In this document: positions 15,505 through 22,211 of the stretch, one piece after another
How the letters are laid out: each line of letters begins with the position of its first letter
How positions within the stretch are numbered: the stretch's first letter is position 1
Origin: UBA5499 sp002426275
GTDB taxonomy: Bacteria > Bacillota > DTU084
Direction of reading: 5' to 3'
Length of the DNA: 33,160 nucleotides
NCBI GenBank assembly: GCA_937888735.1
Contig: CALASN010000162.1
Span: 1 to 33,160, forward strand
Translations under genes and position numbers: made by a program
The notes under the pieces: model-generated
What the model saw: only the letters and a program-made list of their open reading frames with translations
What the model was told of the DNA's origin: nothing
Database searches by the model: none

Positions 15505-16776
15505 GTGAGAACTCTGGGCTGGTTCTTTTTCCTCTGTTGGTTGTTTTTACCTGCTGCTGCCGCTCAGCAACCAGACCAGACGGTCCAGAGCGTGCGGGTG
15601 GAACTTTCCTTTCCTCCCGGCCGCGCTCTTTATCCGGATTTAGCAGAACGCATAGAGCTGAGCTTTAAGTCTGTGGGAGAAAAGGTCCTTTTGGGGAAAA
15701 ACGTCTCCACTGTGAGAACGTTAAGCGATGTGCTGGCAGGTACGATTAAAAAAGTATTCGACGTTGTGCTCAGAGGCTTTCAGGTGGATAAACTGGAGCT
15801 TGCGGCAGGCCCCGAGACGGTTTTGAAAATCGTCCTCAGGCCTTCGCAGCCCATAATTGAGCGAGCGACGCTCAAGCTCAATGCCACAGGGCTTGCACCG
15901 GGACTCCTGCAATTTTTGGATGAAAATCAGCAGCTGTTCTCGCAAATCGCTACCGAAGTACTGTCCGGCGTGCCGGTTGAGGCCTTGGATTGGGCGGAAG
16001 GAGTAATGCTGGGCGTCTTGGAGCAAGTTGTTGCAACCCAGCTGCCCGGCTTTTCCGTGCACATGGATCTAAAGGTGGGCCAAGTGACTCAAATTACCCT
16101 TTTCTTATCTCCCACAGGTCCGGTTGTGCGTTCTGCAGCTGTGGCTGTTTCGTCCGACACCATTCCCGCCAGCGTGATCAGGCCTCTTGCCAGTCAGGCT
16201 GAGGGGCAGGCTCAGATGCTGGTGGGAATTCCGATCGCCTTCTTGGGTCAGTACAAATCGCAATTGGAACAGAGCCTGGTCCGGCAGATCAATGGTCATC
16301 CCAGCATGAAAAAATGGGGGCTGCAAACGCGGCTTCGCATTGAACCGGGCGAAGTTACAGCTGTAGATTTGGCTGTGAATTCACGCTATGGGCGGTTCTT
16401 TGCCGGACTGACGATCAATGTCGGCGCCAGAGCTCCTTCACCGGCTTGGGCATCGCACCTAGGCGCGTTTTGGGGAAGGCAAGAGCTGTTTGTGGAAAAT
16501 TACCTTGCGCTCACAACGTTAGAGGCCACCTGGCAGCTGGGCGCCAGGTGCCAGGTGGCGCCCCTGACGTCCGTAACCGGGCAGGTGAATCTGCGCACAG
16601 GTCGCTGGCAATACGGGTTCGCTCATGCGGTAGATGATCTGCAAATCGGTTTGCTCAGCGACCTCAAGCAAGGGCTGTTGGAAATGTCCATCGGCAAGGA
16701 GACCAGCGACGTTCTGGTGGAACTGGTGGGGAACACTAAGCGAAATTATTGGTTAAGGCTTACGGCACAAATTTGA
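15505..16776 (+). CDS. Secreted beta-rich protein beside bamA, hypothetical (possible outer-membrane protein)
   Basis: The 423-residue precursor has a signal peptide (MRTLGWFFFLCWLFLPAAAA). Residues about 25-295 contain two or three alpha/beta units, each with paired helices between strands, that look like divergent POTRA domains. The last 125 residues are alternating polar/apolar strands (EATWQLGARCQV, SVTGQVNLRTGRWQYGF) ending NYWLRLTAQI, which could be a small barrel or beta sheet. The terminal residue is Ile, not the usual Phe. GTG 15505 is chosen over TTG 15499 because AAGGTG (15491-15496) is well spaced from the former and too close to the latter. It sits between bamA and ompH, so an outer-membrane biogenesis role is likely, but the family is not recognised. 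Confidence 0.65.
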   Translation: MRTLGWFFFLCWLFLPAAAAQQPDQTVQSVRVELSFPPGRALYPDLAERIELSFKSVGEKVLLGKNVSTVRTLSDVLAGTIKKVFDVVLRGFQVDKLELAAGPETVLKIVLRPSQPIIERATLKLNATGLAPGLLQFLDENQQLFSQIATEVLSGVPVEALDWAEGVMLGVLEQVVATQLPGFSVHMDLKVGQVTQITLFLSPTGPVVRSAAVAVSSDTIPASVIRPLASQAEGQAQMLVGIPIAFLGQYKSQLEQSLVRQINGHPSMKKWGLQTRLRIEPGEVTAVDLAVNSRYGRFFAGLTINVGARAPSPAWASHLGAFWGRQELFVENYLALTTLEATWQLGARCQVAPLTSVTGQVNLRTGRWQYGFAHAVDDLQIGLLSDLKQGLLEMSIGKETSDVLVELVGNTKRNYWLRLTAQI

Positions 16777-16790
16777 AAGGAGCACGTAAA

Positions 16791-17243
16791 ATGAGTGAAA
16801 ACAAAAAATGGATCATCGTCGGCGTAATAGTTGCAGCATTAATCGGTGGCATCGGCGGCTTTACTGTGGGGAAATTGACCAACAATCCGAAGGTGGGTTA
16901 TATTGATCTGCAAAAGATCATGTCCGATTTTCCGGCTTACAAGGACGCTTCCAGCATTCTCAAAGGCAAGCAGGTAGAGTTGGAACAGAAGCTGCAGGAA
17001 GAGGTAAAAGGTAAATCTGACACAGAGAAGCAAAAATTAATTCAAGAGCTGCAGGCGCAGTTGTCCGCCAAAGATAAGGAACTATCCCAGCGCGTGGAAA
17101 ATGAAATCCGCGAGGCTGTGAAAAAGGTGGCCGCAGATAAGAATCTCACTTTAGTCGGCGCCAAGGATGTGCTCTACTTCGGCGGCGAAGACATCACAAA
17201 TGAGGTTTTGCTCAAGGGCGGCGCTAAAATCGAGAAGAAGTAG
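16791..17243 (+). CDS. OmpH/Skp-family periplasmic chaperone-like protein (first of three)
   Basis: Skp/OmpH proteins hold unfolded outer-membrane proteins in the periplasm. This 150-residue protein has an N-terminal hydrophobic helix (WIIVGVIVAALIGGIGGFTVG), the family opening strand VGYIDLQKIMSDFPAYKDA and a coiled-coil hairpin (about 55-120). The closing part LVGAKDVLYFGGEDITNEVL is also typical. The hydrophobic helix has no clear cleavage site, so it may stay membrane-anchored. ATG 16791 has AAAGGAGC upstream. The gene begins 14 bases after the unknown secreted protein gene. Confidence 0.88.
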   Translation: MSENKKWIIVGVIVAALIGGIGGFTVGKLTNNPKVGYIDLQKIMSDFPAYKDASSILKGKQVELEQKLQEEVKGKSDTEKQKLIQELQAQLSAKDKELSQRVENEIREAVKKVAADKNLTLVGAKDVLYFGGEDITNEVLLKGGAKIEKK

Positions 17244-17330
17244 CGGAATACGCGGCAGCCTGCCAACTAGGCTTAAAACGGGGAGGTTATGGCGAATAAG
17301 TGACTGAGAAAGTTAAAAAGCGGTGAGACA

Positions 17331-18491
17331 ATGAGAAGGACTCTTTTATATATACTGGTGATTGTTATTTCCATCGTTGTAAGCTTGTCCTTCACCCAGC
17401 GTTGGGCGGCGAAAACAACATCCACGCCTGCACTTGAGGATTTTACCGTAAAATTTCCGGGGAAAAAGCAGCTTACAGGCGTGATCGATTTAGAGAAAGC
17501 CTATAAGGTTCATCCCCGGTACAAGGAACTGGCGGAACTTTCGGCCGAGCTTGCCAAGCAGCAAGCAGATTGGCAAGCTTGGCTTGCGGAACAAAACGAA
17601 TTGGCAGCATCTCAGCAGCAAAATAAATTGAATCAGGTCCTGAAAACCCAGCTGGTTAAAATTCAGGCGGAATACGCCGCTCGCCTTGAGGCTAGACAGA
17701 AAATCTTCCAAGAGCAGCTCACCCGCGAAGAAAAGGCCAAAACGGAGGAAATTCAAAAGAAACTCCAGACCAAGGAAAAGGAAGTCATCGCGAAGCTGGG
17801 TGAGACCATAGCCAATAGGCAAACTGAGATGCAGGAAGAGCTTAAAAAATACGAGGTCGACTTGCAGGAGCAAAGCAAGGCCCAAGTAGTGAGTCTGAAA
17901 TTGAAGCTGGAAAATCTTCCCCTCAGCGAGGAAGAGCGCAAACGCGTTGAGGAAGAGATCTCCGGGATCGAAGCCGGGCAAAAGCGGCTGCTTACCGTCA
18001 AAGAAGCGGCTCTGGCGTCGCAGCTTGAAAAATTTGCTCAGGAAAAAAAGCAAGAGGACGCTCAGAATCTGCAGGAGTATCATAAAACTTTGATTCAAAG
18101 CGCCACTTCCCAACTTGACGATTTGCGGCGGGAACTGGAAAAAAACTTTAAGGACGAAGTGCTGGCCGAGGAAGCAAAGATGCAAGCGGAAGCCAAAGCT
18201 CAGCAACAGCGGATCGGCAAATTGCGGGATGAAAAAGCTGAAGCTGCCTTCAAAGCGCAGATTCAACAGGAAGCCGAGCGGCGGGAGAAAGCTGTGGGCA
18301 AGCTGCGGCAGCAGGCGGAAAAGCTTGAACAGGAGATTTTGGCTGATTTAGAGCGCCTGGCCAAACAGGTGGGCCAAGAGAAGAGAGTCGCTAGTCTCAA
18401 GGTGCTCAAACCCGGGGAGAAGCACCAGTGGTCTTTATGGGAAACGGATTTAACTCCCGATCTTTTGGAGATACTAAAGCGAGAAAAGTAA
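17331..18491 (+). CDS. Long OmpH-like coiled-coil protein (second of three, expanded)
   Basis: At 386 residues this is more than twice the usual OmpH size. After an N-terminal membrane or signal segment (about 5-22) it keeps the OmpH opening strand (LTGVIDLEKAYKVHPRYKELAEL). It then runs through roughly 300 residues of Lys/Glu/Gln-rich coiled coil. The family-like ending (SLWETDLTPDLLEILKR) is kept. The coil has therefore grown inside a preserved frame. It likely projects into the periplasm as a chaperone or structural tether, which is inference. ATG 17331 has GGTGA close upstream. Large minus-strand open frames opposite it are composition shadows. Confidence 0.82.
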   Translation: MRRTLLYILVIVISIVVSLSFTQRWAAKTTSTPALEDFTVKFPGKKQLTGVIDLEKAYKVHPRYKELAELSAELAKQQADWQAWLAEQNELAASQQQNKLNQVLKTQLVKIQAEYAARLEARQKIFQEQLTREEKAKTEEIQKKLQTKEKEVIAKLGETIANRQTEMQEELKKYEVDLQEQSKAQVVSLKLKLENLPLSEEERKRVEEEISGIEAGQKRLLTVKEAALASQLEKFAQEKKQEDAQNLQEYHKTLIQSATSQLDDLRRELEKNFKDEVLAEEAKMQAEAKAQQQRIGKLRDEKAEAAFKAQIQQEAERREKAVGKLRQQAEKLEQEILADLERLAKQVGQEKRVASLKVLKPGEKHQWSLWETDLTPDLLEILKREK

Positions 18492-18512
18492 CTTCAAAAG
18501 GGGGAAATCCGC

Positions 18513-18932
18513 TTGCGAGAATGGCGAAAATGGGTGTTACCTGCTGTGAGCTGCGCGGCTTTGGCGATAGCGCTGATTGCTTTGGCCGGCAATCTGACCG
18601 GTAAAATCGCGGTGGTAGATCTGAATAAGCTGATGGAAGACAGCTCTAAGGCAAAAAGTTATGAAAAGCAATTGGCCAATAAGTATCAACAGCTGACAGC
18701 TAATTTGGATAGCGAAAAACTCAGCGAATCGGAAAAAGAAAAGAAGCAGGCTGCTGCTTACGATGAATACTTGAAGACCAAGAATGAATTAGAACAAAAA
18801 CTGGAACGGGAAGTGGCGGCTAGCGTCAGCAAAGTGGCGCGACGTCGCCGGCTTTCCGTTGTCTTGTATAAAGAGGCAGTGCGCTGGGGAGGGATGGATA
18901 TCACCTCTGAGGTGATCCGCGCGCTGAAGTAG
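18513..18932 (+). CDS. OmpH/Skp-family protein (third of three)
   Basis: A 139-residue protein has an N-terminal hydrophobic segment (about 8-29) and the strand GKIAVVDLNKLMEDSSKAKSYE. A helical hairpin of about 70 residues and the typical end VVLYKEAVRWGGMDITSEVIRAL complete it. The last segment closely matches that of the first OmpH copy (DVLYFGGEDITNEVL), showing common descent. TTG 18513 follows AAGGGGG. It lies 21 bases after the long OmpH-like gene and 14 before lpxD. It is probably anchored in the inner membrane facing the periplasm. Confidence 0.85.
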   Translation: MREWRKWVLPAVSCAALAIALIALAGNLTGKIAVVDLNKLMEDSSKAKSYEKQLANKYQQLTANLDSEKLSESEKEKKQAAAYDEYLKTKNELEQKLEREVAASVSKVARRRRLSVVLYKEAVRWGGMDITSEVIRALK

Positions 18933-18946
18933 AGAGGAGAACATAA

Positions 18947-19987
18947 GTGCCTGAAATCACTGTAGGCGAACTGGCAAAATTGCTTGACGGGCAGCTTGAC
19001 GGAGATGCGGACGGGCTGATAGACTCGGTGGCGTCCATAGATCAGGCGGGACCGTTCGCGGCTACTTTTGCCCAGGATAGCCATGTGCTGTGCGTACATA
19101 AGGAACTTAACGCCGGAGCTGTAATCGGACCCATGGATTCTCCGCGGCTTTCTTGCCCGGTAATCAGGGTCCGGCAGCCCCGCTTGGCTTGGAATCAGGT
19201 TTTGAAATTTTTCGCGCCGGCCGTTTCCTTGCCCCAAGGAATCGATCCAAACAGTTGGGTAAGTCCGGAGGCCAAGCTGGCGCCGGATGTGCGCATCGGT
19301 CCTTTTGTCGTGGTCAGTCCGGGGGCGCAAATCGGAGCGGGGACTGTGCTATATCCCGGCACCTATATCGGACAGAGGGCTCGGGTGGGGGAGAATTGTC
19401 TGCTCTATCCCAATGTGGTGGTGCGGGAAGATGTGGAGATAGCAGATCGGGTGATCATTGGTCCCGGCACGGTGGTGGGGAGCGATGGTTTCGGTTTTGT
19501 CACCTCAGGCGGCAAGCACTGGAAAGTGCCGCAGATTGGCAAGGTAATCATTGAGGATGATGTGGAAGTGGGCGCTAATGTCACAGTAGACCGTCCCATG
19601 ATGGGCGCCACCATCATTCATCGCGGCACTAAAACAGATAATCTGGTGCAGATCGCCCACAATGTTGAGATAGGCGAAGATTGCCTGCTGGTGGCGCTGG
19701 TCGGCATTGCCGGCAGCACCACTTTAGGCAACAATGTAACGATGGCGGGGCAAAGCGGGGCCGCAGGGCATCAGACCATAGGCGCAGGGTCTGTGGTGAT
19801 GGCCAGGGGGCTGGTGGTTGGAGATTTACCGGCCGGCTCCCAGGTTTCCGGAGCGCCGGCCAGGCCTCACAACGTGGAGCTCCGCGCCAGAGCGGCATCG
19901 CTGCATTTACCGCAAGAATTGAAAAAGCTGAAACAGCTTGAAAAACGAGTGGCCCAGCTTGAGGCTGCTTTGGATGAGGTGAAGTGA
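18947..19987 (+). CDS. lpxD: UDP-3-O-(3-hydroxyacyl)glucosamine N-acyltransferase LpxD
   Basis: LpxD adds the second hydroxyacyl chain, on the 2-amino group, from acyl-ACP in lipid A synthesis. The 346-residue protein has the N-terminal uridine-binding domain (to about 100). A left-handed beta helix of hexapeptide repeats follows (about 105-315), with the catalytic His238 in QIAHNVEIG and the GSDGFGF turn near 178. It ends in a helical tail rich in Leu/Lys. GTG 18947 has AGAGGAG upstream. The position after the ompH genes is the usual order in Gram-negative bacteria and in diderm Firmicutes. The other early lipid A genes are 5.4 kb downstream in the same direction. Confidence 0.95.
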   Translation: MPEITVGELAKLLDGQLDGDADGLIDSVASIDQAGPFAATFAQDSHVLCVHKELNAGAVIGPMDSPRLSCPVIRVRQPRLAWNQVLKFFAPAVSLPQGIDPNSWVSPEAKLAPDVRIGPFVVVSPGAQIGAGTVLYPGTYIGQRARVGENCLLYPNVVVREDVEIADRVIIGPGTVVGSDGFGFVTSGGKHWKVPQIGKVIIEDDVEVGANVTVDRPMMGATIIHRGTKTDNLVQIAHNVEIGEDCLLVALVGIAGSTTLGNNVTMAGQSGAAGHQTIGAGSVVMARGLVVGDLPAGSQVSGAPARPHNVELRARAASLHLPQELKKLKQLEKRVAQLEAALDEVK

Positions 19988-19989
19988 AG

Positions 19990-20907
19990 ATGGATTTTGA
20001 GATTGCCATTATCGGAGGCGGACCTGCCGGCCTCGCCGCCGGCCTTTACGCGGCCAGGGCCAGACGTAAAACCATATTGTTTGAGGGAGAGGCTATGGGA
20101 GGACAAGCTGCCACTGCGGATCGGGTGGCGAATTATCCCGGCTTTCCCGAAGAGATCAGCGGTTATGAGCTCACGGACAAAATGGAGCAGCAGGCTCAAA
20201 AGCTGGGCCTCGTCTTTGAGCATCAAGCTGTTACCGCGCTTTCTTCTGAAAATAGGACCTTCACGCTCAGCACTGCCGGATGTAGCTATACTGCAAACAA
20301 AGTGATCGTCGCAAGCGGCGTTGCGCCGCAGAAGCTGGGCGTGCCGGGAGAAGCTGAATTCCTGGGGCGGGGAGTTTCCTATTGCGCAACCTGTGATGCC
20401 GCTTTTTTTCGGAATAAGGCCGTCCTGGTTGTGGGCGGAGGAGATTCGGCCGTGACGGAGGCCATATTTCTCACCAGGTTTGCCAAAAGCGTGGGAATAG
20501 TGCATCGCAGAGATCAGCTGCGGGCCACAAAAATTGTGCAAGACGAAGCCAAAGCCAATCCGAAGATCAGCTTTTATCCTAATCAAGTGATCACTGCTCT
20601 GAAGGGTGAGCGGGTCTTGAGCGCGGCCGCGCTGAAAGACGTGAGAAGCGGAGCGATTCAAGAGGTGTCTGTGGATGGCATCTTCGTTTATATTGGCAGA
20701 GTGCCACGCACGGAGTTCTTGGGCGGCATAGCAGAGCTCACTACTCAGAGCTATTTGCTCACCGACGAGCGGATGCGCACTTCTTGGCCCGGTTTATTTG
20801 CCGCCGGAGATGTGCGCTCCAAATCTCTCCGGCAGATCGTGACTGCAGTATCGGACGGTGCCATTGCCGCGGTTGAGGCCGACAGAGAGCTGGCATCGAA
20901 CATTTGA
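19990..20907 (+). CDS. trxB: Thioredoxin-disulfide reductase-like flavoprotein
   Basis: A 305-residue NADPH-dependent flavoprotein of the thioredoxin reductase family. It shows the FAD motif GGGPAGLAAG (9-18), the redox pair CATC (132-135) and the NADPH motif GGGDSA (149-154). VHRRDQLRA supports NADPH use, and FAAGDVR lies near the end. ATG 19990 is chosen because GAGGTGA (19976-19982) is seven bases upstream. GTG 19984 overlaps the lpxD stop and is too close to that site. The reductase normally serves thioredoxin in the cytoplasm. No thioredoxin gene is adjacent. Coupling to lpxD suggests it is read as part of the envelope operon. Confidence 0.88.
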   Translation: MDFEIAIIGGGPAGLAAGLYAARARRKTILFEGEAMGGQAATADRVANYPGFPEEISGYELTDKMEQQAQKLGLVFEHQAVTALSSENRTFTLSTAGCSYTANKVIVASGVAPQKLGVPGEAEFLGRGVSYCATCDAAFFRNKAVLVVGGGDSAVTEAIFLTRFAKSVGIVHRRDQLRATKIVQDEAKANPKISFYPNQVITALKGERVLSAAALKDVRSGAIQEVSVDGIFVYIGRVPRTEFLGGIAELTTQSYLLTDERMRTSWPGLFAAGDVRSKSLRQIVTAVSDGAIAAVEADRELASNI

Positions 20908-20980
20908 GAGAGCTTCCAGCCGGGGTAATCTTAACCGAAGGGAACATGATATGCAGTGTCAGAGACTATCTTTACCCTTT

Positions 20981-21012
20981 ATGCCGGTGAAAAATTTTCA
21001 AAAATACGGCAT
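20981..21012 (+). promoter_or_regulatory. Possible stem-loop in the gap before the alpha-CTD-like gene
   Basis: ATGCCG (20981-20986) and CGGCAT (21007-21012) frame an inner near-palindrome (20988-21000). The stem is short and no T-run follows. The 195-base gap 20908-21102 holds nothing else I can name. Confidence 0.2.
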
Positions 21013-21102
21013 TATCTGCAAAAAAGATGACTTCTGCTGGTTGAAGATCTGGCTACGTTCGATTTTTCACAGCTGTTGTTTATACCCGGCGGATCAGTAA
21101 CC

Positions 21103-21510
21103 ATGCTCACAGAAGTTAAGGCTAGATATTCCGCCGCGGCTAACGAAAAACGGGGTGTTGAGGGAAATGTTCTCATCTCGAATTTGTCCCTTTCGCAGAG
21201 AGCGAGAAATTGCCTGAAGAGCGCGGGCATAACTACGGTTGCGGAATTGCTGGAGCTGACTTCGGCTGATTTAATGGCAATCAAGAATATGGGCGCCAGA
21301 ACATGCGATGAAATTCTGACATTCTGCAAAAAAATCCCGAAAACGGAGACAAAGTGTTACCTGCAGAATATTGCGGCTGATAATAGGCGAATTCCTGTGG
21401 TACTGCTTCGTAACCTTGGGAGCAGTGACCTGGATGTTGCTTTATATTTACGGCATGGTCACTTTACCATTGGTGACCTTTCCGCTCATGCTCTCCCGTT
21501 AAGGAATTGA
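21103..21510 (+). CDS. Protein resembling the RNA polymerase alpha C-terminal domain
   Basis: The 135-residue product contains a helix-hairpin-helix module at about residues 25-78 (LSLSQRARNCLKSAGITTVAELL and DLMAIKNMGARTCDEI). This closely follows the alpha C-terminal domain of RNA polymerase. A second, weaker copy (LLRNLGSSDLDVALYLRHGHFTIGDLSAHAL) closes the protein. There is no alpha N-terminal domain. ATG 21103 is the better start, though its ribosome site is weak; TTG 21076 is possible. It is followed by a second unknown gene overlapping or 2 bases away. Such stand-alone alpha-CTD-like proteins may bind DNA or transcription factors; the function here is unknown. Confidence 0.6.
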   Translation: MLTEVKARYSAAANEKRGVEGNVLISNLSLSQRARNCLKSAGITTVAELLELTSADLMAIKNMGARTCDEILTFCKKIPKTETKCYLQNIAADNRRIPVVLLRNLGSSDLDVALYLRHGHFTIGDLSAHALPLRN

Positions 21511-21512
21511 CC

Positions 21513-22034
21513 ATGTTCAATGTGGCGCGACAGCTGCTCTGCAACGATGATATCCTTAACTATCAACGGTTTCAGCGCCAGGAAGAGGAGTTGTGCTGGC
21601 CAGAGTGCACATTATACGCGATTTTTTCAAAATTGGAGCGGGACTATCTTCGCATTTCCGAAAACGATTACATCTCGACTGGCAGATTGGTAGTCTCGCC
21701 TGGTTTTCTCGCTTCCTTGACGCAAACGCTGCAACTCCTTGTGGGAAAAAACGGCTATCTCGCTTTTTGCAAGCTCTCCGACTATGACCGGTTTCCGCAT
21801 TGCCAATACCAGTGGAACGGTTTTTTGCTGGAATCCTTGCTCTGCAAATATGATCTCTGCTTTCGCATTATCAACTCGCAAGTAAGAGATCGCCGCAACC
21901 AAAAAGGGATCATCGTACCTGACGATAGCCCCTACGTCACCATGGAAGATTTGGTGCTTGACGTCCTCAAAGGGGAGGAATGTATGAGCATCTCCGAGCG
22001 AGATTTACGCTCGTTGCTTTTAAACGCGGCTTGA
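21513..22034 (+). CDS. Hypothetical protein, partner of the alpha-CTD-like gene
   Basis: A 173-residue soluble protein, rich in Cys and aromatic residues (for example CWPECTLYAIF and YDRFPHCQYQWNGFLLESLLCKYDLCFRII). It lacks a signal peptide or membrane helix. ATG 21513 has AAGGA seven bases upstream; the previous gene stops at 21508-21510, so the two are coupled. The last part (GIIVPDDSPYVTMEDLVLDVLKGEE) looks like a helical or winged-helix end. I do not recognise the family. A terminator follows at 22107. Confidence 0.6.
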   Translation: MFNVARQLLCNDDILNYQRFQRQEEELCWPECTLYAIFSKLERDYLRISENDYISTGRLVVSPGFLASLTQTLQLLVGKNGYLAFCKLSDYDRFPHCQYQWNGFLLESLLCKYDLCFRIINSQVRDRRNQKGIIVPDDSPYVTMEDLVLDVLKGEECMSISERDLRSLLLNAA

Positions 22035-22106
22035 TCCCCAAGAATCTGCCGCAAGAAATATATACCTGGTCGCGTCTTGTCTATAAGAACGAGTTTTTCA
22101 CCCGTA

Positions 22107-22136
22107 CCGCTTCGCTTTGAGGAGCGGGTTTTTTTT
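22107..22136 (+). terminator. Rho-independent terminator after the two accessory genes
   Basis: CCGCTTC (22107-22113) pairs with GGAGCGG (22121-22127), one wobble, around a 7-base loop, followed by a run of eight T. It closes the unit ending at 22034 and separates it from the promoter at 22184. Confidence 0.85.
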
Positions 22137-22180
22137 GCCTACCTTGGATGGATTTACATTCCAACCTGCCCTAGGCGCTA

Positions 22181-22189
22181 TGCTATAAT
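22181..22189 (+). promoter_or_regulatory. Extended -10 promoter of the permease/ATPase operon
   Basis: TGCTATAAT (22181-22189) is a perfect -10 box with the TGn extension. The -35 region is poor, which an extended -10 can compensate. Transcription would start near 22196, leaving only about 16 bases before the ATG at 22212. Confidence 0.65.
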
Positions 22190-22211
22190 CTAGACAAGGG
22201 GGAGGTTGTCC

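Noticed and set aside
17280..17326. Short leader ORFs (four and eight codons) after a GGGGAGG before the long OmpH-like gene
   Set aside because: The spacing from the ribosome site is too short for one and too long for the other. Chance is enough to explain them.
17490..18266. 258-residue open frame on the minus strand opposite the long OmpH-like gene
   Set aside because: It is the complement of Lys/Glu/Gln-rich coiled-coil codons, giving a Phe/Leu-rich nonsense protein; it has no ribosome site or domain.
19867..20661. 264-residue minus-strand frame across lpxD and trxB
   Set aside because: Antisense shadow of two well-identified genes; the translation shows no family features.
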